Source of the DNA: Aquibacillus sediminis
GTDB taxonomy: Bacteria > Bacillota > Bacilli > Bacillales > Amphibacillaceae
Reading direction: 5' to 3'
Length of the DNA stretch: 64,000 nucleotides
Assembly: GCF_005870085.1 (NCBI RefSeq)
Contig: NZ_SZNM01000007.1
Coordinates: 62,001-126,000, forward strand
This document shows, piece after piece, positions 54,046-63,145 of this stretch. The notes beneath the pieces are model-generated. The model did not search any database, was not told the origin of the DNA, and saw only the letters and a list, made by a program, of their open reading frames with translations. A program made the position numbers and the translations under genes. Position 1 is the first letter of the stretch; every line of letters begins with the position of its first letter.

Positions 54046-54148
54046 AGCTGTAGCGAGACTTCCCTCACCTCCGTACGATAAGTCAACATCGACTTCCTTC
54101 GGTCCCAAACAGTTTCCTTTAAGGTCGTTAAGTGGTGAGAGGGTTCAA

Positions 54149-54484
54149 GATGTGGAAATTGTACACGTTACTCTGTAAAACAGTGCGTGAAAACACGGAA
54201 CGAGAAACGCCACAAAGGTGAAGCACTGTCACCAATAAAGACAAAAAGTAACCGCCTGTTCCTGCGACCAAAGAGATAGGAGCAAAAGGGTACTTCATAT
54301 GGACATTTATCCTTTGGAAGTGCCTGATCCTTTTACGCCAATCATTACGATGTGGAATGAAGAAGTGGTGTGTGGAGTTAGATATATATCGGTTTAAATT
54401 ATTTCCTACTTAAAATAGTGGTTCGTCCATTCATGATGGACAAATGTTTTTGGATGGGGTCTGTTACCCTATTATTCAGTAATC
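54149..54484. other. Stretch without a convincing gene
   Basis: The region holds a 32-codon frame from ATG 54299 (MDIYPLEVPDPFTP then IITMWNEEVVCG), without a ribosome site, that may be debris of a lost gene. It also has the inverted repeat GTCCAT/ATGGAC near 54427. Nothing else is supported. Confidence 0.3.
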
Positions 54485-54525
54485 AAAGGTGCCAAGTACT
54501 ACTAATAGTATTTGGTGCCTTTTTT
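54485..54525. repeat. Divergent GGTACC-family repeat / terminator
   Basis: AAAGGTGCCAAGTACTA and TAGTATTTGGTGCCTTT pair with two wobbles around CTAA, followed by TTTTT. It shares the GGTGCC/GTACT core with the dispersed repeats. Confidence 0.65.
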
Positions 54526-54662
54526 CATAAGCATAATTTTACTTATTTGACCTTTAATATCAATTACTTTACCAGCACCGTAGACAAATATAAATAGCGT
54601 TTGTATAGATGAAATGGAGGAAGGTATTCACTATTTTGGGATGATGAAAGGAGGGGAGATAG

Positions 54663-54806
54663 ATGGCAGAAAATAAGGAACATTGGCTTGACCGCAAAGA
54701 ACAACAAATGAAAACATCGATTATCATCAGTATGAGAGAAAAAGGTTATTCTGATGAGAATATTAGTGTTTTTCTAGAAGAGTGGGGGTTCTCACCAGAG
54801 TTTTAG
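54663..54806 (+). CDS. Small 47-aa protein with a strong ribosome site
   Basis: ATG 54663 follows AAAGGAGGGGAG, among the best ribosome sites in the window. The product begins MAENKEHWLDRKEQQMKTS and continues with ISMREKGYSDENISVFLEEW, a helical, charged peptide that looks like a small helix-turn-helix or SAM-like module. It ends 20 bases before the convergent GlcG-like gene. No family is recognised. Confidence 0.6.
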   Translation: MAENKEHWLDRKEQQMKTSIIISMREKGYSDENISVFLEEWGFSPEF

Positions 54807-54826
54807 ATATTTCCAATTACATCTTC

Positions 54827-55246
54827 TTAATTTTTAGTTTTCAGGTTTTCAAAAGCTTGGATGGCTGCTTGCGCGACTTGGATATCCTGTTCAACTGTGC
54901 CACCGCTTACACCAACCGCACCAATAACTTTATCATTTTTAACGATAGGAATTCCGCCACCAAAGATAACCACTTTTCCTTGGTCAGTCGTATTGATTCC
55001 ATATAAATCTGCATTTGGAACCGCTGCATCCGTTAAGTTAGCAGTAGGTTTTTTAAAAGCAACGGAGGTCCAGGCTTTGTTTTGTGAAATGTCAATACTT
55101 CCTAACAAAGAATCACCCATACGATGTACCGCAACTAAATTCCCACCTTCGTCTAATACGGAAATAACCATTTGAACCCCGATCTTCTCAGCTTCTTTTT
55201 CAGCACCTTCCATTAAAGTCTTCGCGATTTCCAGATTCATGTTCAT
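54827..55246 (-). CDS. GlcG/HbpS (DUF336) family heme-binding-like protein
   Basis: A 139-residue protein of the GlcG/HbpS/PduO-C family. It shows ISVLDEGGNLVAVHRMGDS near residue 28, SQNKAWTSVAFKKPT near 54, then GGGIPIVKNDKVIGAVGVSG near 96, all characteristic. Relatives bind heme or corrinoids, or occur as accessory genes of glycolate and diol catabolism; several are annotated only as heme-binding. AAAGGAGAG precedes the ATG. No glc or pdu genes are nearby, so its role here is unknown. Confidence 0.88.
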   Translation of the reverse strand: MNMNLEIAKTLMEGAEKEAEKIGVQMVISVLDEGGNLVAVHRMGDSLLGSIDISQNKAWTSVAFKKPTANLTDAAVPNADLYGINTTDQGKVVIFGGGIPIVKNDKVIGAVGVSGGTVEQDIQVAQAAIQAFENLKTKN

Positions 55247-55619
55247 CCTAGTTCCACTCTCCTTTGTTAGAATTTTCTGTCTTCATGCAATTTTATCTTA
55301 ACTTAAATCACCAAACAACTAAAAGGGAGAAAGTTGATGGAAGTGGGACAAGGGGTTCGCGTCCCGTCAATTACTAGGTTATATTGGAGCAATAGAAAAT
55401 GTATATAAATTTACTACTATATAGCATGCAGTCACTTGGCCACTTCTCGTTTGAATGCAGAAGGTATCATGCGACATAGTCGGTACTCACTGTAACACTT
55501 TAATCCAATAGGTTAAGTACCGTTGTTTGATATCCTTTTCTCTAACGATCATTAGCGTTAAAATAAAACCAAGTGGGACAAATGCCCTGTCCCCATGTCC
55601 CAAAGAAAGGAAGATTATC

Positions 55620-55946
55620 ATGCCAGAATACAATAAATTAGTACGAGATTTGATTCCGCAAATTATTGAAAAGACGGGAAAGAAGTTTGAGACGAAAATA
55701 CTTGATGAACAAGACTACCTAACAGCATTAGGTGCGAAATTAGGAGAAGAAGTCGAGGAATACTTCGCCGCTGATAATGCCGAGGATCGTTTGGAAGAGC
55801 TAGCAGATGTGCTTGAGGTTGTCCATGCTCTTGCACATAAAGACGGTACTACGATGGAAGAGGTCGAGAAGGTTCGACAGCAAAAAGCGGAGAAACGTGG
55901 TGGATTTAAGGATAAAATTTTATTAGTTGAGGTTGAAGATGACTAA
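55620..55946 (+). CDS. MazG-like nucleoside-triphosphate pyrophosphohydrolase (intact copy)
   Basis: A 108-residue all-alpha NTP pyrophosphohydrolase. It begins MPEYNKLVRDLIPQIIEKTG after AAAGGAAG and holds the metal-binding helices KLGEEVEEYFAAD and RLEELADVLEVVHALA (the ExxE...ExxD pattern). Such enzymes hydrolyse NTPs to NMPs; some clear damaged nucleotides, others adjust nucleotide pools during phage or toxin stress. Its last eight bases overlap the helicase start, so the pair is coupled. Two pseudogene copies lie at 38737 and 42796. Confidence 0.9.
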   Translation: MPEYNKLVRDLIPQIIEKTGKKFETKILDEQDYLTALGAKLGEEVEEYFAADNAEDRLEELADVLEVVHALAHKDGTTMEEVEKVRQQKAEKRGGFKDKILLVEVEDD

Positions 55947-58371
55947 TGTCAAGTTGGTAACAGAAAATGTCCAGAAAAACATTATAGCAGGAATCAGCAC
56001 AGCTTCTTCGATCTATATTTTGACGTCGTTTGTGATGAAGTCAGGGGTGGAGTTGTTAAAGCCTTATTTGGAGGACGCTGCTAAACGTGGAGCGGATATT
56101 AAGATTTGTACGGGTGATTATTTATATGTTACCCAACCTAAAGCACTTCAAGGGCTGTTGTTTCCTGAATTTGAAAACGTGGAAGTTCGTTTGTGGCGTA
56201 GTAATGGTACATCATTTCATCCTAAAGCCTATCTGTTCAATGATGAGGAACAAGGGACGTTTATTGTTGGTTCATCCAATCTATCGAAATCAGCACTCAC
56301 CACGGGGGTAGAGTGGAATGTCGTGATGGAAAAACAAGCACAGCCGCAGACATTTGAAGATGCTGTTGATCATTTTCTTAAACTCTTTTATAACGAACAA
56401 ACTGTTCCCGTTAATCCAGAAACGGTAAAAAAATATACAACTCAGTATGAAGCATTTCATCAAAAACATCCACATCTAGCAACAACTTGGGCGAAACAGG
56501 AAGAAATAGAGTTAATGCTTCCGAATGAACAACAGGATTCCGAACAAGAAATCATTACGGATCCAATCCCAACATATCAAACAGCAATTGAGCCTCGCCC
56601 AGCACAGCAACAGGCACTAGAGGCATTACATAATACGATGGCCGAAGAATATGACAAAGCAATGATCGTGATGGCAACAGGACTTGGGAAAACTTATCTT
56701 GCTGCCTTTTTTGCACGTCATTTTAATCGCGTGTTATTTGTAGCCCATCGAGAAGAAATTTTGCATCAAGCGAAAAAGTCGTTTGCACATGTCATGCCTG
56801 ATAGAAGCTATGGCATCTATAACGGAAAGGTGAAAGACACTGGCACAGATAATGTGTTTGCATCAATTTACACCTTAAGTATGGAGGAACACCTGCAAAA
56901 ATTCCCACAAGATTTTTTTGATTTAATCGTAGTCGATGAGTTTCACCATGCGGCAGCAACGTCCTACAACCGAGTACTAAACTATTTCGATCCAAAGTTT
57001 TTGTTAGGAATAACAGCAACACCAGATCGAATGGATGGTAAGGATGTCTATGCAATATGTGAGGGGAATGTTGCGTTTCAACTGCATTTTATTGAAGCCA
57101 TTCAACACGGCTGGCTTGCTCCCTTTCATTATTATGGAGTTTATGATGAGACCGATTACTCAAAAATCACATGGCTAGGGACAAAATATGATCAAACAGA
57201 GTTACTGGCGGCACAATTACGTGAGGAAACAGCTGAAAATGTGTATGAAGCTTGGAAAAAGCATAAACAAACACGCACAATCGGGTTTTGTTCGTCAATT
57301 AAACAAGCGCAATTTTTATCCAACTACTTCAATGATCAAGGTGAAAATACGATCGCGCTCCATTCTCAAAGTATCGACATATCAAGAAAGGAAGCCATTG
57401 ATAAGTTGGATAGAGGAGACATCGATGTCATTTTCACGGTTGATTTATTTAATGAAGGGGTTGATATTCCGTCTGTCGACACCCTTCTATTTGTGCGACC
57501 AACCGAATCCCTAACCGTCTTCACCCAGCAAGTTGGCCGAGGCCTGCGCCTGCATCATGGAAAAAATCAATGTACGATCATTGATCTGATAGGTAACTAT
57601 CGCAATGCAGATCTGAAGCTGAGTTTATTTGATACAGAAAGACATGTAAATGGCAAAAAGAAACGGGAAGTTGTTCCGATTGTACCTACACAGTGTAAGA
57701 TCGACCTTGATGTACACGTTATTGATTTGTTAAAAGAACTAACAAGGAAAAAGCAACCGCGAAAAGAAAAATTACTTCATGCCTATGAGGAGTTGAAAGA
57801 AGAAATCGGTCACCGACCAACTTATTTGGACATGCACTTGTATGGAAATGTGAATACGAAGGAATTTAAACAAGAGTTCAGATCCTATGCAGGTTTCTTG
57901 CTGTGGGCGGAGGAATTAACGGACAAAGAACAGCAAGTATTCTTTGATTATCGGGATTGGATTGAAGAAGTAGAGAAAACTGGTATGGCAAAAAGTTATA
58001 AGATGGTCGTCCTGTCCTACATGTTAAGCCGAGGAGAGTGGGATTGGCATAAGTCCGTAACAGCAGAAGAAGTAGCACCATATTTCCATAAGTATCTGAC
58101 AGAAAAAGAATATCGCAAGCAAGCGGATTTTTCGGATAAAAAGACGAAGAAGTTGTGGGACTATGATCAAGAAAAAGTCGCCAAAATTGTTGCCGACATG
58201 CCGATGACGAAGTGGAGTGGCAGTTCGAAAGGTATCACCACGTTTGTAGATGGTGAGTTTGGGTTAGGGTTTGATGTAGCGGAAGAGGATTCGTCAATAC
58301 TTTATGATATAACTAGGGAGATTTGTGTGTATCGGTTGCATGGGTATTTTGAGCGGAAGGGGAACAAGTGA
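55939..58371 (+). CDS. PLD-nuclease/SF2-helicase fusion protein
   Basis: About 810 residues. The N-terminal 150 residues form a phospholipase-D-like domain with SFHPKAYLF (His 94, Lys 96) and GSSNLSKSAL near 111. A helicase follows: Walker A MATGLGKTYLA near 250, Walker B DEFHH at 333, TATPDRMDG, then the second RecA lobe with FNEGVDIPSVDTLLF and QQVGRGLRLH (motif VI) near 532. A C-terminal region with IGHRPTYLDMHLYGNVN and LSYMLSRGEWDWH is typical of the DUF3427-like tail. Such fusions occur in defence islands and restriction-like systems. The ATG lies inside the MazG gene. Confidence 0.92.
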   Translation: MTNVKLVTENVQKNIIAGISTASSIYILTSFVMKSGVELLKPYLEDAAKRGADIKICTGDYLYVTQPKALQGLLFPEFENVEVRLWRSNGTSFHPKAYLFNDEEQGTFIVGSSNLSKSALTTGVEWNVVMEKQAQPQTFEDAVDHFLKLFYNEQTVPVNPETVKKYTTQYEAFHQKHPHLATTWAKQEEIELMLPNEQQDSEQEIITDPIPTYQTAIEPRPAQQQALEALHNTMAEEYDKAMIVMATGLGKTYLAAFFARHFNRVLFVAHREEILHQAKKSFAHVMPDRSYGIYNGKVKDTGTDNVFASIYTLSMEEHLQKFPQDFFDLIVVDEFHHAAATSYNRVLNYFDPKFLLGITATPDRMDGKDVYAICEGNVAFQLHFIEAIQHGWLAPFHYYGVYDETDYSKITWLGTKYDQTELLAAQLREETAENVYEAWKKHKQTRTIGFCSSIKQAQFLSNYFNDQGENTIALHSQSIDISRKEAIDKLDRGDIDVIFTVDLFNEGVDIPSVDTLLFVRPTESLTVFTQQVGRGLRLHHGKNQCTIIDLIGNYRNADLKLSLFDTERHVNGKKKREVVPIVPTQCKIDLDVHVIDLLKELTRKKQPRKEKLLHAYEELKEEIGHRPTYLDMHLYGNVNTKEFKQEFRSYAGFLLWAEELTDKEQQVFFDYRDWIEEVEKTGMAKSYKMVVLSYMLSRGEWDWHKSVTAEEVAPYFHKYLTEKEYRKQADFSDKKTKKLWDYDQEKVAKIVADMPMTKWSGSSKGITTFVDGEFGLGFDVAEEDSSILYDITREICVYRLHGYFERKGNK

Positions 58372-58379
58372 GCTAGGAC

Positions 58380-58595
58380 TTGATCATTGTATTGGGTAAA
58401 AGTGAAGGAGAAAAAATTGAACAAAGCAAGGTAACACACCCTAAACCTGCTTCCGATGATACACCAATTTGTAAGAAATGCGGAAGCCCAATCATAAAGC
58501 GTCAAGCTAAAAAAGGCGAAAATAAAGGGGAAGCGTTTTATGGTTGTACAAATTTTCCTAAGTGTAGAGAAGTGTTTGAAATTACGGGAAAGTGA
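58380..58595 (+). CDS. Topoisomerase-type zinc-ribbon protein, 71 aa
   Basis: The C-terminal half is one C4 zinc finger of the DNA topoisomerase I type: CKKCGSPIIKRQAKKG then FYGCTNFPKCREVFE, with all four Cys present. The N-terminus is poorly defined; TTG 58380 or TTG 58392 may start it, and AAGGAG at 58405 lies inside the frame. It is nine bases after the helicase stop, so it may once have been, or may still work as, a DNA-binding module of that protein. Confidence 0.65.
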   Translation: MIIVLGKSEGEKIEQSKVTHPKPASDDTPICKKCGSPIIKRQAKKGENKGEAFYGCTNFPKCREVFEITGK

Positions 58596-58630
58596 TAGGT
58601 CCTTTTAAAAAAGGATGTAGGTTTGGTTTG

Positions 58631-58664
58631 AGGAAGCATGGGAATAAATCTCATGCTTCTTTTT
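58631..58664 (+). terminator. Terminator after the MazG-helicase-zinc-ribbon genes
   Basis: GAAGCATG and CATGCTTC pair around a loop of about 12 bases and TTTTT follows. It also resembles the GAAGCA dispersed repeat family. Confidence 0.75.
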
Positions 58665-58787
58665 AGATGGAAATTGAATCAAGAGTACCGTTTCGGTATT
58701 TCAATTTTTTATTTACATGAATTGTTGTTCCAATAATAAATAAGAAGTAAGATGTATTTATAATGTTTAGTAAATGGGGGCTTAACA

Positions 58788-59687
58788 GTGAGTGTTACAA
58801 ACAAAATAAAATATATATCAACAACAGCACTTTCGAAAGAACTGAAAATGAATGTAAAAGAAGTATTTCAAATTTTACTTGATCAGGGTCTTATAGAAAG
58901 AATAGATGGGAATTGGGTTTTGACTGAAAATGGTAAACAGGCTGGTGGAACTACAAAGAAACACCCAAAAGTAGGGGAATATGTTGCTTGGGATGAAAAC
59001 ATAAAAAATAATAAAATGTTTCAAACTATATCTAACGCTGAACCGCTTTTAAATGCAACTGCATTAAGCAAACATTTTGGTATTTCTAAATTTAAAATGA
59101 ATCCAGTATTATCAGAGCTTGGATTCATTCAAAAAGCGGTCAAAGGTTGGACCGTCACAAAGTTGGGCTTAAGTCTTGGTGGGAAACAGTTGGAGTACGA
59201 AAAAACCGGAGTCCCTTATGTGAATTGGCCACAAAGTATTTTGCAGAATAAGAGATTAGTAGAAACAATGAATGAACTTCAAGGGAAAGAGCCAGAAAAA
59301 CACACGGAATCGGAGCAAGATAATTTATTAGGGTTTAGAGATAAATTTGAAGCCAAACACCGGTCTGCGGATGGACATTATGTACGATCCAGAGCAGAAA
59401 TGCTTATCGATAATTGGTTATACATGTCTGAAATTGTGCATGCATATGAGAGGAAATTACCAATTGAAGAAGATGTCTATACAGACTTTTATCTGCCAGT
59501 AGGTAAGGTGTATATTGAATACTGGGGCCTAGAAGATGATCCAAAATATGCAGCTAGGAAGCAAGAAAAATTAAGAATCTATGAGAAATACGGTTTTAAT
59601 TTAATTGAATTACATGATGCAGATATTCAGAATCTCGACGATATTTTACCTAAGAAATTATTGAAGTTTGGAATTCAAGCGTATTAA
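58788..59687 (+). CDS. Winged-helix plus PD-(D/E)XK-like nuclease protein
   Basis: 299 residues. Two small winged-helix modules make up the first half (STTALSKELKMNVKEVFQIL near residue 11, LNATALSKHFGISKFKMNPV near 86). The second half looks like a restriction-endonuclease fold: DGHYVRSRAEMLIDNWLYMS near 195 (conserved Glu), then VYTDFYLPVGKVYIEYWGLE near 228, giving Asp...Glu with Tyr where a typical enzyme has Lys, followed by KYAARKQEKLRIYEKYGF. Similar domain pairs occur in uncharacterised nucleases. GTG 58788 follows GGGGG. It lies between the helicase and the DUF262 gene in a likely defence island. Confidence 0.65.
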   Translation: MSVTNKIKYISTTALSKELKMNVKEVFQILLDQGLIERIDGNWVLTENGKQAGGTTKKHPKVGEYVAWDENIKNNKMFQTISNAEPLLNATALSKHFGISKFKMNPVLSELGFIQKAVKGWTVTKLGLSLGGKQLEYEKTGVPYVNWPQSILQNKRLVETMNELQGKEPEKHTESEQDNLLGFRDKFEAKHRSADGHYVRSRAEMLIDNWLYMSEIVHAYERKLPIEEDVYTDFYLPVGKVYIEYWGLEDDPKYAARKQEKLRIYEKYGFNLIELHDADIQNLDDILPKKLLKFGIQAY

Positions 59688-59703
59688 CTAGTAGTATTTG
59701 TTA

Positions 59704-59752
59704 TTGAACCAGGTACTGTCTATGATAGTCCCTGATATTGATAATCAGGGAC
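59704..59752. repeat. Partial GGTACC-like repeat and AGTCCCTGAT/ATCAGGGACT hairpin
   Basis: ACCAGGTACTGTCTATGATA resembles half of the dispersed repeat; AGTCCCTGAT and ATCAGGGACT then form a 10-bp hairpin. It separates the nuclease gene from the DUF262 gene. Confidence 0.5.
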
Positions 59753-59802
59753 TTACATTGAGTGAAAATGCTACAATTAATGCAGAAAGAGGTATTCTTA
59801 AA

Positions 59803-61390
59803 ATGAAACAACCAGAAAATGTTAATATAAAATTCACAGATTTAATTAGTCAAATAGAAAACGGCGATATTAAAATTCCGCAATTTCAGCGTGAATTTGT
59901 TTGGTCCAAACAAAAATCAGCAGACTTACTAGACTCGATATTAAAAGGTTATCCAATTGGAAGTTTTACTTTGTGGCAAACAACGGAGCGGCTTCGTACA
60001 ATTCGAAACATTGGTGGAGATGACTTGCCTCAAACGAGGGAAGGCCATCCCATCGAATATGTGTTAGATGGTCAACAACGCATGACAAGTTTGTATGCTA
60101 GTTTTAAGGGTTTGAAGATCAAGAAAAACAACAAAGTAGAAGATTTTGAAAATATATACATTGATCTTATGGAAGAAGAAAATGGACCTCTTGTCATCAC
60201 GGATGTTGAAGGAAGAAATGAAGAAGAAGTTATCAAATTGAAAGATCTGCTGTACGGTGGAAGAAAACTAATGCGAATTTATCCTGAAGCATTAGACAGT
60301 AAGCTGGAAGAGTACAAGAACCGTTTTATCACCTATACATTTTCAGGAATTTCCATGAAAAATGTACCAATTGATGTAGCAACAGAAGTTTTTTCTAGAT
60401 TAAATGTTGGTGGACAGCCATTATCTACTTTCGAAATCATGGTTGCAAAAACGTATGATGAGGACCAAAGTTTTGATTTATCCGTGAAGTATGATGAATT
60501 CATAAGTAAAGCGGAGGAAGTAGGCTATGGTACGATCACGGCAAGTACACTTCTTCAATTAGTTGCCATTATCATCAAAAAAGAATGTACTCGAAAACAC
60601 ATCTTAAGTTTAAAACGAGATGAATTTATCGGTAAGTGGGAAGAGGCTGTTGACGCTATGGAGCGAGCAATCGATTATTTTAAGAGCTATTATACCAGTT
60701 TCGAAGCTGCTTCCGTATAATGCTCTCTTAATTCCGTTTGCATACTTTTTCTTCCATCATAAGGACCGACCAGATGAGCAGGAACGAAAATATTTAGAAG
60801 ATTTCTTTTGGCGCACCTCCATATTTGGAAGGTACTCCCAATCTCTTGAAGCTAAAGTGGGCCAAGATATAAAGAGAATTAATAGTATTTTAGCTGGAAA
60901 TCAACCAAGGTATGAATATGAAGTAAACATCACTACTGATGAAATCATTGAACATGGCTATTTCAGTGCAGGCAGAAGCTTTATCAAATCTATTCTTTGT
61001 TTATATGCCTACCAAGAACCAAAGTCCTTTATCGATAATGCGAAAGTGACAATGGATAACGACTGGTTGAAGATTGCCACGAGTAGGAACTATCATCACT
61101 TTTTCCCTAAAAAGCATATGGAAGGAAAGAAAGGGGATTTCTACGTCAATCACATATTGAATATAACGATTGTCGATGACTTTTTAAACAAAAGAAAAAT
61201 TCGAACCAAAGCCCCATCTATCTATATGAAGGAGTTCCAAGAACAAAATCCAGACTTGAAGGCAACAATGAAAACCCATTTAATCGATCTAGATCATTTT
61301 GGTGTGTTTGAAGATGACTTTGATTTGTTTTTTAAGAAAAGAGCGGAGAAGGTCAGTGAGGAATTGAATGAAAGGATTGTTATGAAGTGA
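59803..61390 (+). pseudogene. DUF262/DUF1524 (GmrSD-like) restriction protein, frameshifted
   Basis: ATG 59803 follows AAAGAGG. The DUF262 part shows IPQFQREFVWSKQKSADLLD near residue 27 and EYVLDGQQRMTSLYASFKG near 86, the ParB-like NTPase residues. Near 60690 the frame runs into TAA at 60718, while the adjacent frame continues naturally as IPVSKLLPYNALLIPFAYFF to the end at 61390. The second part has an HNH/DUF1524-like core, SRNYHHFFPKKHM, followed by NHILNITIVDDFLNKRKI. One-base loss or programmed shifting would explain it. Relatives are type IV restriction enzymes cutting modified phage DNA. Confidence 0.88.
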
Positions 61391-61441
61391 GATAAAGGGG
61401 TTCTAGATTGGTATGTATATGACTTATTATTAAAAAACTAT

Positions 61442-61471
61442 ACAGGAAAGCATTTTAGCCTTCCTGTTTTT
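61442..61471 (+). terminator. Terminator between the convergent DUF262 and Shedu genes
   Basis: ACAGGAA and TTCCTGT pair around a 12-base loop, followed by TTTTATTT on the plus strand, just at the Shedu stop codon. Confidence 0.65.
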
Positions 61472-62603
61472 ATTTCTCCAACAAGTCTATTAAGGATCTA
61501 ATTTTCATGAATAACTCATCAAAGGTTATCACAATTACATTCTTCAATTCCTTCCTATATAGTTCAAATGAATGCTTATGAGATAGTTCTTCTAATGCAT
61601 CAAACCTACCTGCAATCACTACACAACAAGGGTTAATTACATCATAGTCTGTATTTTTGCCATTCCTAATATTATTTACAAGTATATTTGAATATTCGCT
61701 TTGTAGAGTACCTTTATAGGTAAGTACTTGGGCTACAGCGCCCATAAGATCCTTATGGGCAGAATGTACCCCTGTTCTATACTCAGTAGAAGTAACAAGT
61801 GGGGTGGTAGGTGTTTTTATCTCAATTAATACAGCATCCTTGGAGAAGGGGTTTGCATAAAGAAAATCCACTAATTTACCACTATCATTATTGGTAGTTT
61901 TCCCTCCAACATAAGCCTCGTCCTCAATTAAAACTGTCGGATTTGAAAATAACTGACTTAACACCCATGTATTTTCTTTTAAGAGGTCTTGCCAAAACTT
62001 CTCTGAATTATTGTCCTTATTCCCTTCCCAAACTGCTAAAAGCTTTTTAAGGTTGGTTAGTCCTACTAGGGTGTTTAACTGATCCAACTCAGTTTCTCTT
62101 AGCTTACTTAGCTTGTCTACCATCTTATTAGAGTTCTCAGCGTTTACAATCCATTCAAGTGCCTGCTCCAATACATCACTTTTATCCTCATCTAACAATT
62201 GAATGAAAAGCTCATTGTTACCCTCAAATAAAGCTATAACTTTTTCAAGGTCGGGGTTCGTTTTATAGAGTGTATAGCTTCCATGCTTTACCCCATACTC
62301 TTCATGTACTTTGTAATACTTCTTTAGCTCGTCAAATAGTTTTAGGGTTTCTCCTGTATCAATAGCAATCTTAATCCATTCATCGGCTTTGAGTTTACTA
62401 GTTTCAAACTCCTTATGGTCTTCCCAAGAATCTTTTTTTCTTTTCTTTTGAAAATTGAAACTCCCTTTAATGGGAGCATTAGAATCATGTATGTTGTTTA
62501 CAATCTCAGGCCGAAATACAAGCCTAGTAGTCTCAGTTTCTCTGAGGACAATATCATCACCAATACCTGAATCTCTAGAAGTTGATTGAACAAATATACT
62601 CAT
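61470..62603 (-). CDS. sduA: Shedu anti-phage nuclease SduA (DUF4263 family)
   Basis: 377 residues. The C-terminal half matches the Shedu nuclease domain: EKFWQDLLKENTWVLSQLFS near residue 208, AYVGGKTTNNDSGKLVDFLY with Asp 246, VLIEIKTP with Glu 261 and Lys 263 (the PD-(D/E)XK triad), and DLMGAVAQVLTYKG near 285. The N-terminal half is the variable sensor region (IVLRETETTRLVFRPEIV). GGAGG precedes the ATG. Shedu is a single-gene defence system that nicks phage DNA. It is convergent with the DUF262 gene and divergent from the helicase at 63146. Confidence 0.92.
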   Translation of the reverse strand: MSIFVQSTSRDSGIGDDIVLRETETTRLVFRPEIVNNIHDSNAPIKGSFNFQKKRKKDSWEDHKEFETSKLKADEWIKIAIDTGETLKLFDELKKYYKVHEEYGVKHGSYTLYKTNPDLEKVIALFEGNNELFIQLLDEDKSDVLEQALEWIVNAENSNKMVDKLSKLRETELDQLNTLVGLTNLKKLLAVWEGNKDNNSEKFWQDLLKENTWVLSQLFSNPTVLIEDEAYVGGKTTNNDSGKLVDFLYANPFSKDAVLIEIKTPTTPLVTSTEYRTGVHSAHKDLMGAVAQVLTYKGTLQSEYSNILVNNIRNGKNTDYDVINPCCVVIAGRFDALEELSHKHSFELYRKELKNVIVITFDELFMKIRSLIDLLEK

Positions 62604-63145
62604 CTTAGATTCCTCCTGCCAATTTTTTTAATAATCAGTTAATAATAATTATACCATAAGAAAGTTCAAGTAATGATGAACTTGCACATTTCTTATGCAA
62701 CAATTCTTCTAAATCTATTATCTCAGCCGATAATTTGGAATAAGTTGAAAATATTGCGTTCGATTTATTATTTGTACCAATTCAAACCGAACTAATTGCT
62801 ACGTTTAGGAAAGTCATTTGTTCTATTAAATTATGAATTAAGTGCCTGGATACACTTATTCAATTGTTTACAAATGAGGTCCAGGTACAGTTTAAAGTAT
62901 CCTGTTGTTAAGGCGAAGGGGTGTTGGAGGAAGTATAGGGAGTTGTAGATTTAAACAATAGACTTAATTGGAGTAGTATAAATTAATTTTATTAAATATG
63001 GAGTTGTCTTTGAGGACAGCTTCTTTTTGTATGTGTTAACAATATATTATGATAGGTTGACTGGAATTAATTGCAACCTTAAATTCTTTCAAAGTTAATG
63101 GTAAAATAGTTCTAGATAATAGTTGTAGTAATTGGAGATGTATGC
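62604..63145. other. Intergenic region between Shedu and the terminal helicase
   Basis: It holds the two divergent upstream regions and the repeat at 62842. No ORF with a ribosome site was found; TTGTTAACAATATATTATGA-like text near 63035 may include the helicase promoter, but no firm boxes were assigned. Confidence 0.4.
62842..62893. repeat. Divergent GGTACC-family inverted repeat
   Basis: GTGCCTGGA and TCCAGGTAC pair with one wobble about 29 bases apart, followed by AGTTT. Arms match the dispersed family; the loop does not. Confidence 0.55.

Larger units (their letters stand above)
53574..54148 (+). mobile_element. Internally deleted IS200/IS605-family tnpB element, copy 2
   Basis: It keeps both ends of copy 1: TTTATCATT plus the 113-bp structured block on the left, and the 28-bp right-end block (54121-54148). 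Only the first 57 or so codons of tnpB remain before a junction near 53970. The interior to 54115 is unlike copy 1; it contains GTCCAGCTCCAGCGC and AAGTCAACATCGACTT and may be another small repeat inserted or captured. At 575 bp without transposase it is a MITE-like derivative. Confidence 0.78.

Noticed and set aside
55527-55619. N-terminal extension of the MazG-like protein
   Set aside because: The extension has no ribosome site, while ATG 55620 follows AAAGGAAG and the same MPEYNKLVRDL start is seen in the pseudogene at 42796.
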